In this document: in pieces, positions 47,021 through 61,615 of the stretch | Layout: every line of letters begins with the position of its first letter | Numbering within the stretch: the stretch's first letter is position 1 | Assembly: GCA_933228675.1 (NCBI GenBank) | Contig: OW121743.1 | Coordinates: 113,943,781-114,007,780, forward strand | From: Stomorhina lunata | Taxonomy: Eukaryota > Arthropoda > Insecta > Diptera > Rhiniidae | Length of the DNA stretch: 64,000 nt | Direction of reading: 5' to 3' | The notes under the pieces: model-generated | Databases searched by the model: none | Seen by the model: only the letters and a program-made list of their open reading frames with translations | Told to the model about the DNA's origin: nothing | Position numbers and translations under genes: made by a program

Positions 47021-47132
47021 ACTATTTAACCTAAAAAGGTGATGCTTTTTATATCTACAATCAAAAAGATTTGGAGATACATTCAATATGTCATTGTTAG
47101 ATAGTTTTCAAATCGATCGATTTCTAATATAT

Positions 47133-47899
47133 TTATACCCTTCACCACCATAGGTGGAAAGGGTATTATAAGTTTTTGCTGATGTATGTAACGCATAGAT
47201 ATATTTGTCTTAGACCCACCTTTTAGTATACCAATAGGCTTAGAATCACTTTCTGAGTCGATTTAGCGATGTCCGTCCGTCCGTCTGGCTGGCTGGACCC
47301 CCATGTAAACCTTGTAATCAAACTACAGGTCGCAATTCTAAAGATAATTTGATGAAATTTGGCACAGATAATTTTTTTGATAATGGAACCATGGCTATTG
47401 AAATTGATGAAAATCGGTACATTATTTATGGTACCTCCCATAGGTCCAACTTCCCGGAATTGATAAATTGGCCACAAATATCAATATTTTTTCATAAAAT
47501 TAAAAACAAATACTGCTTATGTAAATTTAAATCACTGTACCAAATTTCGTTGAAATCGGTCCACATTTGACCATAGCTCCCATACAAACTCTTCTTTAAA
47601 AACGCACTAAATGAGACAAAAAATCACTAAAACGCTCGTAAATCTAACGATAATGAAAATTTTGAGTTTATTTTTTTATAGATAATTTTTGTAGCAACTG
47701 TAATCAATTTGCCAAATTTCAAGATAATCGGTCCACATTTGACCCTAGCTCGCATATAAGTCCAAATGACGGAAACAGGTTGAATATATAAGTTTTTTTT
47801 TTTTTAGCAAATATTTGTCTTTATACAGGAAAAATAACACCTTTGACCGTAGTGGTGAAGGGTGTCGTATGGTCGGGCTTGCGCTTCTTACTTGTTTTA
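47133..47899 (-). mobile_element. CGACCATACGATACCC dispersed repeat, copy 3
   Basis: A complete copy in minus orientation. It runs from tatacccttcaccaccatag on the plus strand to gtatggtcgggcttgcgctt and cttacttgtttta. Read in its own sense it contains an open frame of about 84 codons (47477-47223) that is also open, though shorter, in copy 5 but broken in the other copies. I treat this as sequence similarity, not a gene. Confidence 0.85.
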
Positions 47900-49229
47900 G
47901 GAAAATTTTGACAATTTCCACAAAAACTTTAAACTAAATGATAGATAACATATCAGTCAAAAGGATTTAAGTTAAAATTTTCATTTTTTTGGGGGAAATA
48001 ACCGAAAACTATCTCATACCTATATCAGAAATCAATCGATTTGAAAACGATCGATTTCCATCACAAACCGGAATATTATATTTATTCCAAACATACTTTT
48101 GTCAAATTTTCACATATAACTAGCTTTCAGATCAGATTTTTAGATCTTTAACAATTACATTATCTTCTCAATTAACCCACCTAACGGGATGACTTTCTAA
48201 AACTAGCTAAAAATGTTGGTGACGAATATGTCATAGTTAGTTCATACATGTTTGCTATGAAAACTTATACAATTTTTTTACATCATCTAGTTACTTTGTT
48301 GGCAAAAAGGTACTACTTTGAGTTCCTTTTAATCATTGTCAAAAAAAACATACAATTTTTCTACACTTTGACTCCCATAATAAAAACTACAGGAAACAAG
48401 TTTTTCAGTGGTGACACAACATCAACAGAATACTCACAACAACAACAACATATTCACTGACGAACAACTACACACGTAACTCAACTCTAAGACTTCTTTC
48501 AATCATGTCTAAAAAAGCTTTCGTTACTTTTAATACGAGATGTAGTTTTTTATAAAAAAAAAAAAACGAAGAAAAAAAAGGAAATTTTAATGTAATTTCT
48601 TGTTTTTGTCACTTTGCTGTTGTAAATAGTTAAATATATTTAAAAGAGTTGGAGTAAAATAGTGTTTCAAAAGTTGTTTGCTGGCAAAATAGTTTCTTTC
48701 TAAATACTCGTATATTTTTTTCCTAGTGACTTCCTCTTGATAAATACACAAGTTTTTTAATTCATTTAAATTGTGGGTAACGCAAAAGAGAAAGGACGGA
48801 CTCTTTCTGCTGCTGGAGATATTGTGCTAACATTTTCATAATGTCAACATAAGTTTTGCATATTGTCTTTTTTCACAAACAACTTGGAGGGAACAGGAAA
48901 AAAAAACTATTTTAAAAACTACTTTATGTGGCCACTTGCCTTATCACAAAATAAGGAAAAAGTTTTTACATATTCAAAAAAAAAATAGTTGACAATTGTC
49001 GTAAGGGGATGTTAGGAAATATTAGATTTAAAGAAAATTATATTGAACAGAAAGGGTTAGAAAGTTTTTTGGCAGCAATAGTTTGATAGTGTTAAGACAA
49101 AAGGGATATAGAAGAATTTTTAATTATGTTAATGTAAAAAATAATCTATAGCTTCTTAATATAGAAAATCAACATTAAGCAGTATTGACTTTTTAAAAGA
49201 GCATTTAAAAAAACATCACAAATTCAAAA
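47900..49229. other. Intronic non-coding stretch
   Basis: AT-rich, with a CAACAACAACAACA tract near 48440 and poly-A runs near 48556. No supported gene or repeat. Confidence 0.4.
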
Positions 49230-49852
49230 ACAAGTAAAAAAGTGCTATAGTCGGCCAAGCCCGACCATACGATACCCTTCATCACTATGGTAAAAGGTGT
49301 TCTTTTTCTTTATAAAGACAAATATTTGCTAAATTTTGCCATCTTACAAACATTTTCTCAAAACTTATATATTTAAGCTGTTTTTGTCATTTTGACTTAT
49401 ATGGGGGCTAGGGTCAAATGTGGACCAATTATCTTGAAATTTAGCAAATTTATTACAGTTTATACAAAAATTACGTATGCGAAAAATAAACTCATTATCT
49501 TCAGATTTATGGGCCTTTTTTTATTGCTTTTCGTCTCATTTAGTGCGTTTTGACAGAAGAGTTTGTATGGGAGCTATGGTCAAATGTGGACCGATTTAAA
49601 CGAAATTTGGTACAGTGATTTAGGTTTACATAAGCAGTATTTGTTTTAAATTTCATGAAAAAAAATTGATATTTGTGGCCAATATATCAATTCCGGGAAG
49701 TGGGACCTATGGGAGGTACCATAAATAATGGACCGATTTTGACCAATTTCAATAGCCATGGTCCCATTATCAAAAAATGATCAGTGCCAAATTTCATCAA
49801 ATTATCTTTAGAATTGCGACCTGTAGTTTGATTACAAAGTTTACATAGGGGT

Positions 49853-49884
<32 letters not shown>

Positions 49885-50010
49885 ACGGATGGACATCGCT
49901 AAATCGACTCAGAAAGTGATTCTGAGTCGGGTCTAAGACAAATATATCTATGCGTTACATACATTAGCACAAACTTATAATACCCTTTCCACCTATGGTG
50001 GTGGGGTATA
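49230..50010 (+). mobile_element. CGACCATACGATACCC dispersed repeat, copy 4 (full length)
   Basis: The best full-length copy, about 780 bp: starts acaagtaaaaaagtgctata, then cgaccatacgatacccttca, and ends taataccctttccacctatg with gtggtggggtata. A GCCA tract (ccagccagccagccagccag) at 49855-49880 is an expansion of the gtccagccagacgg step present in the other copies. Confidence 0.85.
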
Positions 50011-51117
50011 AATATACAGCCAGAGGAACCTATAGCAAAAAATGTTACATATTAAAAGTTATATTGTCATATGTATAGAAATCATGTCGGCCTAAAGTTA
50101 ATCGACGCCTTTTTAAGATTTTAATTCTTATTTAACACCCTTTGTCCTTTAACCCACCTTGAAAGAACAATTTCTTAAAACTCATTCCATAATTTCTAAT
50201 GAAAATTAAAATATGGGAAAGTAATAAAAGCGGCATATTGTTACATTTAAATATTAATATACCCATTCAAAAAAAAAAATAACAAATGTGTCATCAGTGT
50301 AATCATTATTACCACTTCTGCGAAAAACAACCAGACCAAAAAACTCAGACTGACTGACAGACAGACTAACAGACAGCTAAAAGGATTGACACCATCGAAC
50401 GACTTAGTATTAAAACACCACAACCAAAGAAAACTTCCAACGCTCATTCGCTCATCAACGAAATTGTCACAATCACTTAAAATAATATTAAGACAATGAA
50501 AGATATGAACTTGTTAAAATTGAGACTGTGGGCTGAGATGGAAGAGCGAATGGATATAAAAGGGTCTTAAGTACTCGAGGGCTAGGAGACATTAAAATAG
50601 TGATTTCTTTTAATATTATACACTGAGAAAAATTTAATATTTTATCCAGTAATACAAAGTTATTACCCATTAATGGGTAAGAAGAGGACAAATAGGGCAA
50701 ATACGTATTTTGGTAGGCGGCACTAGACCAATTCTAAATAACTTTGGTTTGCTAAATCCGAAAATGACATTGTTTTTTCCGAGCTGGCTTTAATTTTCGA
50801 GATAAAATTCCGAACCGGGTGACGAAGACCATATAACCGGTGTTGTGGAACAGACCAGACAACCTCCGCACAAGTAGTCTAGCACACTACTCACTAGACT
50901 GCTGAGGCACCCAACGGCCAATTATATTGAGCTATTAAGAAAAACCGAAATTCGAGCATAATTTTATCTTTCAGTTGGTTTTACATTTTTCTTAATCCGC
51001 TTAATCGTTTTAGAGATATCATAGAATTTACACCGAAAAAAATATTCTTTAAAAAATTCTTCGTTTAAAAAAGTTATAAAAACTAGAAGAAACAAGAAAG
51101 GTTAAATTTCTTTTCTT
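50011..51117. other. Intronic non-coding with a GC-richer patch
   Basis: Mostly AT-rich. A GC-richer stretch at 50795-50930 (accgggtgacgaagaccata, acaacctccgcacaagtagt, ctgctgaggcacccaacggc) stands out. No frame or repeat partner was found for it in the window. It may be a decayed retroelement or gene fragment. Confidence 0.4.
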
Positions 51118-51440
51118 TTATATATGAACCCTTATTTTGAAAGTGTAAAAGGTCAATATTTTTTTTAAATTGAGACATAAAGGGTTTTGCTTTTTAGTGT
51201 TTTAAAAATATAGGTGACCAAATTTAGTAAATTAATTCTTAAGTTTTGATAAGAACCTATCAAATTTTTTCTTTCATAAAAAAATTTATAAAAAGCATTT
51301 GGAAATGCGTTTTTTAGCGTGTTAAATGGACTTATAACACTTTCAAAACAAACATTTTTTTGAGTTGAAAAATGTATGGGACTTAATTCACTTTCAAAAC
51401 AAATAAAATCAAAAATTTTGTTTCAAAAAATTTTGCCAAA
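51118..51440. repeat. Duplicated flank left of 29-bp array B
   Basis: Matches 44690-45060 in order (ttattttgaaagtgtaaaag, aacctatcaaattttttctt, ggacttataacactttcaaa). See the entry at 44650. Confidence 0.75.
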
Positions 51441-51444
51441 TATT

Positions 51445-52690
51445 TTTCATAGCAAAAGTAAATTTTTGAAAAATTTCTTATAAAAAGTAAATTTTTGAAA
51501 AATTTCCTTTAAAAAGTAAATTTTTGAAAAATTTCCTATAAAAAGTAAATTTTTGAAAAATTTCCTATAAAAAGTAAATTTTTGAAAAATTTCCTATAAA
51601 AAGTAAATTTTTGAAAAATTTCCTATAAAAAGTAAATTTTTGAAAAATTTCCTATAAAAAGTAAATTTTTGAAAAATTTCCTATAAAAAGTAAATTTTGA
51701 AAAATTTCCTATAAAAAGTAAATTTTTGAAAAATTTTCTATAAAAAGTAAATTTTTGAAAAATTTCCTATAAAAAGTAAATTTTTGAAAAATTTCCAATA
51801 AAGTCAGTTTTTGAAAAATTTCCCATAAAAAGTCAATTTTTGAAAAATTTCCCATAAAAAGTAAATTTTTGAAAAATTTCCCATAAAAAGTAAATTTTTG
51901 AAAAATTTTCTTTAAAAAGTAAATTTTTGAAAAATTTCCTTTGGAAAGTAAATTTTTGAAAAATTTCCTTAAAAAGTAAATTTTTGAAAAATTTCCTATA
52001 AAAAGTAAATTTTTGAAAAATTTCCTATAAAAAGTAAATTTTTGAAAAATTTCCTTAAAAAGTGAATTTTTGAAGAATTTCCTTTAAAAAGTAAATTTTT
52101 GAAAAATTTCCTATAAAAAGTAAATTTTTGAAAAATTTCCTATAAAAAGTAAATTTTTGAAAAATTTCCTATAAAAAGTAAATTTTTGAAAAATTTCCTA
52201 TAAAGAGTAAATTTTTGAAAAATTTCCTTTAAAAAGTAAATTTTTGAAAAATTTCCGTTAAAAAGTAAATTTTTGAAAAATGTCCTTTAAAAAGTAAATT
52301 TTTGAAAAATGTCCTTTAAAAAGTAAATTTTTGAAAAATTTCCTATAAAAAGTAAATTTTTGAAAAACTTCCTATAAAAAGTAAATTTTTGAAAAAAATT
52401 CCTATAAAAAGTAAATTTTTGAAAAATTTCCTATAAAAAGTAAATTTTTGAAAAATTTCCTATAAAAAGGAAATTTTTGAAAAATTTCCTATAAAAAGTA
52501 AATTTTTGAAAAATTTCCTATAAAAAGTAAATTTTTCAAAATTTCCTATAAAAAGTAAATTTTTGAAAAATTTCCTATAAAAAGTAAATTTTTGAAAAAT
52601 TGCCTATAAAAAGTAAATTTTTTTAAGATTTCCTATAAAATGCAAATTTTTTAAAAAATTCCTACAAAAAGTAAATTTTTGAAAAATTCA
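51445..52690. repeat. 29-bp satellite array B (about 43 copies)
   Basis: The same monomer as array A at 45085-47020, with its own variants (CCTTTAAAA, CCTTAAAA, TGTCCTTT). The two arrays lie 4.4 kb apart in the same orientation with homologous left flanks. Confidence 0.97.
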
Positions 52691-54490
52691 CCAAATTCAT
52701 GGGTCCTTGGCAGTATCTAATCAGAATGAAACTTTGTACTTGAAGACAAAAACTTAAAAAAGTAAACTATAATTAAAAAAGTAAACTATAATTTGAAAAC
52801 ATTTTTTTAATTGTTTTGAACTTTTAGAAAATAAACGAAAATCAAAGTTAAGGCAAGCTTATGTGAAGCTTAAATGAAACTTTTCATACACAAATCGAAC
52901 CATAAGCTTTTAATAATTTAGTTAATCGTTTATAAATAAGGGAATGAATTTTGAATTCTTTAAAAGTACTTTCGATGAAACTCCAATATTTCTAATTTCA
53001 AATTTTTCTCCCAGCGTATAAATCCTATATCCCACTCGTATGATAATAATGGTTTAGCACAAGCCGAATAAAACAATTATAATAACAATGAAGTAAAAAT
53101 AGCAGCAGCAAGAAAAACAGCCTGCACGGAAAATTTCTTAAACTCTTCCATATTTCTTAAAATAAGTACATAATTTGGAAAAAGTTTAAAATCCATTAAA
53201 ATGCCTTAATCCTTTAAACTAGAAAAACAAAAACGACAAAACATATGAAACAGCTAAAAAGCTTTACAAACATTTTAAATAATAACAAATTTTAAAGACA
53301 ATGACTTGAGAATTGTTTAAAATTGGATTGAAATTTCAAGTATAAACGTTTCACTTTGCCAAAAAACAAGGGAATTGATATTGAAGGGTTGGTTGTTTTG
53401 CTGTTGGTTCTATGTTTGACTGGTTGTCAGACCAAAGGGTTGGGTGAAGGAAACGAAAAGGCACGCGTGTTAAATATCGCGACAAGGACAAAGTAAATAC
53501 AAAATAAAAGCTACAAGGATATTGAAAATGACAAGGACAATAGCAAGGAGTTTAAAGCTTGAAATATAAATATCATAATATCCTTATAGTTCATATACAA
53601 ATTTTTCAAGTATTTGGCTGACGATGTTTGTGTTTGTAAAACGAGACAAGCTTGTGAACATGAGACATAATTTGCATAAATTTTGGGTTTATAAAAGAAA
53701 TAACGAAATACTAAAACAAGGTTAAATAGGGTTGCTACTGCTGCTGCTGCTCTTATTATGATTATTGGTGTTACTTGTTATCGCTTTTGTTAACTACTGT
53801 TTGCCAGTAACTGCTGGAAAATTATACTAACAGCAGACGTTTTAGAGTTTGAGGCATCACATGTTCTTTAATGGGTTCAATGTGTCTACCAAAAGTAACA
53901 ACAACAAGATGTTTCCTTTTAAAGGAACGATTTAAGGCCAGGGGTGTAATAGAGTAGAGAAGCGAAGCAAGGTCTATAAAAGGGGTGCTTAGCTGCTGAT
54001 ATTTTGACTTCATATTTTATTTAAGTCACCAAATGTCTTTGTCATTAGCAAAACGAAATTTAATTTATATAATAAGGCGTGAATTTAATAATGAAATAAA
54101 ATTTTACACACAAACGTACAAGCATATTTGCATATGAACAATTTTTAAAGAAAGTGTTGAAAAGTAAAAGTCTTAAACTGGTTTATTGAAATATCTAGAA
54201 ATTTGTAGGTTAAAGTAGTTTTTGAAGCTTGTGGGGTGGTAAGAGTAAATGTTTATAATATAAATATAATTAAAATAAATCATGTTATTTAAACAAGTGT
54301 TACCAAAAATGTATTTATAGATTCGAAAAACACTTGCCTGTGTTTTACTAGCAGAGCCCGATTCGAGTTAAAGAAGTAAATTTACTTTTGTATTAGAAAT
54401 ATTTTACTTTTTTTAAAGTAGGCAACAGGATTTCGTAAATTTTATATATTTAATTATATTAAACTGTGCAGCTTGGTATTAGAATTATGC
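52691..54490. other. Intronic non-coding stretch
   Basis: AT-rich, with a CTGCTGCTGCTGCT run near 53738. The 63-codon ORF at 53822-54013 has no recognisable domain. No gene is supported. Confidence 0.4.
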
Positions 54491-54493
54491 TGC

Positions 54494-56811
54494 AAACACA
54501 ATCACGACAGCAGGCTACACGAACACCGACTACAAGAGTCGTTGGCTGCTATCATCGCCTTGTAGTCAGCCACTTAATTATTTTAATGACGGCAGCTACA
54601 TTTAGAAACAGATGTTTATGTCTGGTGCCAATATCGCGTTTATAAGATGGACAAAATAAAAATTTATATTTTGATAGAAATTACATATTCATTTTAGTAA
54701 TTAACCTCCGATATCAACGGCTTTCCTGTATCTGATAGTATGTCTAGTTTGAAAGTTATGGGCTTTTTTAAATTTCAATACCTTTCAAATGAAATATACT
54801 CTTCCAATTTATAATCGACTACTAGCTCATATACCAAAAACTTTTTTTACAAAAACTTTTTTAAATATGCGTATATTTTAAATCAATAGAGATATAAGCA
54901 GGCGTAAACAGCTCATACCACCAGATGCCGATGATTTTTTGTAATTTTTGTAAATGTCACGATCACTAATGAAACTAGTGAAAATGAGTATTAAAAGCAC
55001 TAGTCGGAGCAAAGAGAACAGAACAAAAAAATACTCGGCAGAGTTGCCGTTTTTATATACTTTTAACTAAACTAATTTTTTTTTAATGTGTAGTTCTATC
55101 GTTTTAAAAAGAAAAAGTTTTCTACTCCATTTTTTTTTTCAAATCAAAATTTTTTTTTATCAACAATTTTTCTATAGAAAATGTTTTTATCAAAAAATTT
55201 TCTATAGAAAATGTTTTTATCAAAAATTTTTCTATAGAAATTTTTTTTATCAAAAATTTTTCTATAGACAATTTTTTTATCAAAAAATTTTCTATAGAAA
55301 AGTTTTTTATGAAAAATTTTGAAAAAATATTTGATAAAAAAATTTTCTATTCAAAATTTTTGATAAAAAAAATGGTTTATAAAAAATTTTGGATAAAAAA
55401 ATTTTCTATAGAAAAATTTTGAATAAAATAATTTTCTATATAAAAATTTTGGATAAAAAATTTTCTATAGAAAAATTTTGGATAAAAAATTTTCTAAAGA
55501 AAATTTTTGATTAACAAACATTTCTATAGAAAATTTTTTTATATTTTTCTTTGGAAAAATTTTTGATAAAAATATTTTTCTATAAAAACATGTTCAATGT
55601 TTTTGAAAATTAAAAAAAATATAATATTCTAACGAAAATTTTTCGATAAAAATTTGTTTTCGAAATAAAAATTATAAAAAATTATACAGTTAATTTTCTA
55701 TAGAAAAATGTTCGATAGAAATATTTTTCTATAGAAAAATTTTGGATAAAAAATTTCTATAGAAAAAATTTTAAATAAAAAATTTTTGATAAGAAAATCT
55801 TCTACAGAAAAATTTTTGATAAAAAAATTTAATATAGAAAAAATTATACAAATATTTTTCTATAAAAATAATAAGAAATATTTTTGTGTGAAAATTAAAA
55901 AAAAAATATTTTTCTATCGAAAATTTTTCGAAAAAAAATTTTTTCGAAATAAAAATTTTCGATAAAAATATATTTCTATAAAAAAATGTTCGATAGAAAT
56001 ATTTTTCTGTAGAAAAATTTTCTAACAAATTTTTTATAAAAAAATTTTGGATAAAAAAATGTTGTATATAAAAATTTTGGATAAAAAATTTTTTATTGAA
56101 AAATTTTGATGGGAATTTTGATAGGAAAATTTTGGATAAAAATTTTCTATAAAAAATTTTTGGATAAAATATATTCTATAGAAAAATTAAGGATAAAAAA
56201 TTTTCTATAGAAATAATTTGAATAAAAAAAATGTCTATAGTAAAATTTTGGATAAAATTTTTCTATTAAAAAATTTAGAATAGAAAAAAATTTCTAAAGA
56301 AAAATTTTGAATAAAAAAATTTCAAATAGAAAAAAATTATAAAAATATTTTTCTATAAAAAAGTGTTCGATAGAAATATTTTTCTGTAGAAAAATTTTAA
56401 TAGAAATTTTTTATAAAAAAAAATTTCTATAGAAAAATTTTGGATATAGAAACATTTTGAATAAAAAAATTTGCTACAGAAAAATCTTTGATAAAAAAAT
56501 TTTCTATAGAAAAATTTTTGATAAAAAAATTTTCTATTGAAAAATTTTTGATAAAATAAATTATTATAGAAAAATTTCTGATTAAAAATTTTCTATAGAA
56601 AAATTTTTGATAAAAAAATATTTAAAAAAAAATGGAGTAGAAAACTTTTTTTTAACATTAGAACTACACATTGAAAAAACATCTATTTTAGCTACAACTG
56701 TGGTCGGTAGTCGTGTGGATATGTCGACGCTAAAAATTTTATTTCCATTTAAATGTGTGTATTCCAATTTTGACAGGTTGTAGCCCGTAGCCTGTAGCCG
56801 TGATTGTGTTT
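54494..56811. mobile_element. Satellite-bearing foldback element, copy 3
   Basis: The outer inverted ends are aaacacaatcacgacagcag at 54494 and, on the minus strand from 56811, aaacacaatcacggctacag. Both have CTAC/GTAG-rich subterminal sequence (caccgactacaagag; tggtcggtagtcgtgtgg). Inside are an M2-like start at 54910-54985 (accagatgccgatgat, gtcacgatcactaatg), M1 at 55014-55130 (aatactcggcagagttgccg), the satellite, and an inverted M1-side sequence at 56628-56700 (aaatggagtagaaaac, agaactacacattg, catctattttagct). Inner palindromic ends TGTGTAGTTCTA...TCTACTCCATTT face each other at 55087-55135 and 56628-56670. Confidence 0.65.
55140..56625. repeat. ~30-bp satellite with an orientation switch
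   Basis: From 55140 to about 55325 the units read TATCAAAAATTTTTCTATAG. From about 55340 to 56625 they read the inverse, CTATAGAAAAATTTTTGATA. The array is therefore an asymmetric inverted repeat, as in Drosophila foldback elements whose terminal arms consist of short tandem repeats. ORFs here (55086-55322 and 55771-56028) are repeat translation. Confidence 0.85.
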
Positions 56812-58290
<1,479 letters not shown>

Positions 58291-61200
58291 TATTTACATA
58301 AAAAATTTTCCGATATACATATTTTCTACACAAACATTTTTCGATATAAAAATTTTTCTACAGAAAATATGGAATTTTTTTCTAGAGAAAACTTTCTATA
58401 GAAAATTTTTCGATATACAAATTGTTTTACTGAAAATTTTTCCATGTAATTTTTTGTATAAAAATTTTTATATAAAAAAAATTTTCAATATAAAAATTTT
58501 TCTATAAAAAATTTTTCAATATAAAATCTTTAAATATAAAAATTCTACCTTTGAACATTTTTCAATATAAAAATTTTTCTATAAAAAATTTTTTAATATT
58601 AAATTTTTTCTTAGAACATTTTTCAAAATAAAAAATTTTTTTATAGAAAATTTTTCGATATAAAAATTTTTCAATGTAATTTCTTATAGAAAATTTTTCA
58701 ATACAAAAATTTTTCGATGCCAAATTTTTCCTATCGAAAATGTTTCGATATAAAAATTTGTCTATAGAAAATGTTTGATATAAAAACTTTTCTATACAAA
58801 AATTTTTGAAATAAAAATTTTTCTATAGAAAATTTTCGGTATAAAATTTTTTTATACAAATTTTTTGATATAAATGTTTTCTATATAAAATTTTTAGATA
58901 TTAAAATTTTTCTATCGAAAATTGTTCGACATAAAAATTTTTCTATCGAAATTGTTTTGATATAAAAATGTTTGTATTGAAAATTTATCGATATAAAAAT
59001 TTTTAGACCGAAAATTTTTCGATTTAAAAAATTTTTTAATATAAAATTTTCTACAGAAAATTTTTCGATATAAAATTTTCTATAGAAAATTCTTTGATAT
59101 AAAATTTTCTCTTTAAAATTTTTCGATATAAAATTTTCTATAGAAAATTTTTCGATATAAAATTTTCTATAGAAAATTTTTCGATATAAAATTTTCTATA
59201 GAAAATTTTTCCATATAAAATTTTCTATAGAAAATTCTTCGATATAAAATTTTCTATAGAAAATTTTTCGATATAAAATTTTCTATAGAAAATTTTTCGA
59301 TATAAAATTTTCTATAGAAAATTTTTCGATATAAAATTTTCTATAGAAAATTTTTCGATATAAAATTTTCTATAGAAAATTTTTCGATATAAAATTTTCT
59401 ATAGAAAATTTTTCGATATAAAATTTTCTATAGAAAATTTTTCGATATAAAATTTTCTATAGAAAATTTTTCGATATAAAATTTTCTATAGAAAATTTTT
59501 CGATATAAAATTTTCTATAGAAAATTTTTCGATATAAAATTTTCTATAGAAAATTTTTCGATATAAAATTTTCTATAGAAAATTTTTCGATATAAAATTT
59601 TCTATAGAAAATTTTTCGATATAAAATTTTCTATAGAAAATTTTTCGATATAAAATTTTCTATAGAAAATTTTTCGATATAAAATTTTCTATAGAAAATT
59701 TTTCGATATAAAATTTTCTATAGAAAATTTTTCGATATAAAATTTTCTATAGAAAATTTTTCGATATAAAATTTTCTATAGAAAATTTTTCGATATAAAA
59801 ATGTTTCTGTAGAAAATTTTTCGATATAAAAATGTTTCTGTAGAAAATTTTTCGATATAAAAATGTTTCTGTAGAAAATTTTTCGATATAAAAATGTTTC
59901 TGTAGAAAATTTTTCGATATAAAAATGTTTCTATAGAAAATTTTTCGATATCAAATTTTCTATAGAAAATTTTTCGATACAAAATTTTCTATAGAAAATT
60001 TTTCGATACAAAGTTTTCTATAGAAAATTTTTTGATATAAAATTTTCTATAGAAAATTTTTCGATGTAAAATTTTCTATAGAAAATTTTTCGATGTAAAA
60101 TTTTCTATAGAAAATTTTTCGATGTAAAATTTTCTATACAAAATTTTTCGATATAAAAATTTTTCTATACAAAATTTTTCGATATAAAAATTTTTCTATA
60201 CAAAATTTTTCGATATAAAAATTTTTCTGTAGAAAATTTTTCGATATAAAAATTTTTCTATAGAAAATATTTCGATATAAAAATTTGTCTATAGAAAATA
60301 TTTCGATATAAAATTTTCTATAGAAAATTTTTCGATACAAAATTTTCTATAGAAAATTCTTCGATTAAAATTTTCTCTTTAAATTTTTTCAATATAAAAT
60401 TTTCTATAAAAAACTTTTAAATATATCGAAATTTTTTGATATAAAATTTTCTATAAAAAATTTTTCGATATAATATTTTGTATAGAAAATTTTTCGATAT
60501 AAAATGTTCTATAGAAAATTTTTCGATATAAAATTTTCTATAGAAAATTTTTCGATATAAAATTTTCTATAGAAAATTTTTCTATAGAAAACTCTTCGAT
60601 TAAAATTTTCTCTTTAAAATTTTTCGATATACAATTTTCTATAGAAAATTTGTATATATAAAATTTTCTATAGAAAATTTTTCGATAAAAAAATTTCTAT
60701 AGAAAATTTTTCGATAAAAAAATTTCTATAGAAAATTTTTCGATAAAAAAATTTCTATAGAAAATTTTTCGATATAAAATTTTCTATAGAAAATTTTTCG
60801 AACTAAAATTTTCTATAGAAAATTTTTCGAAGTAAAATTTTCTATAGAAAATTTTTCGATATAAAATTTTCTATAGAAAATTTTTTGATATAAAATTTTC
60901 TATAGAAAATTTTTTGATATAAAATTTTCTATAGAAAATTTTTTGATATAAAATTTTCTATAGAAAATTTTTCGATATAAAATTTTCTATAGAAAATTTT
61001 TCGATATAAAATTTTCTATAGAAAATTTTTCGATATAAAATTTTCTATAGAAAATTTTTCGATATAAAATTTTCTATAGAAAATTTTTCGATATAAGATT
61101 TTCTATAGCAAATTTTTCGATATAAGATTTTCTATAGCAAATTTTTCGATATAAAATTTTCTATAGAAAATTTTTCGATATAAAATTTTCTATAGAAAAT

Positions 61201-61615
61201 TTTTCGATATAAAATTTTCTATAGAAAATTTTTCGATATAAAATTTTCTATAGAAAATTTTTCGATATAAGATTTTCTATAGCAAATTTTTCGATATAAG
61301 ATTTTCTATAGCAAATTTTTCGATATAAAATTTTCTATAGAAAATTTTTCGATATAAAATTTTCTATAGAAAATTTTTCGAAGTAAAATTTTCTATAGAA
61401 AATTTTTCGATATAAAATTTTGTATAGAAAATTTTTTGATATAAAATTTTGTATAGAAATTGTTTGATATAAATTTGTTCAAAAGAAAATTTTTCGATAT
61501 AAATTTGTTCAAAAGAAAATTTTTCGACATAAATTTGTTCAAAAAAAATTTTTCAATATAAATTTGTTCAAAAGAAAATTTTTCGATATAATTTGTTCAA
61601 AAGAAAATTTTTCGA
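58291..61615. repeat. 29-bp satellite array (CGATATA/CTATAG), about 110 copies
   Basis: The monomer is AAAATTTTTCGATAT plus AAAATTTTCTATAG (29 bp). The left edge (58291-59100) is diverged and the core 59120-59780 is near-identical. A 31-bp variant with ATGTTTCTGTAG repeats four times at 59790-59925. Variant pairs recur: GATATAAGATTTTCTATAGC units at 61090 and 61119 recur at 61264 and 61293, 174 bp (6 units) later. The right edge at 61455-61610 has a different TTTGTTCAAAAG half-unit. The array lies in the intron upstream of the Runt exon. Confidence 0.97.

Noticed and set aside
59776..60340. Minus-strand ORFs of about 68 aa in the 29-31-bp array
   Set aside because: They coincide with the 31- and 30-bp variant monomers that restore frame locally. 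Pure repeat translation.
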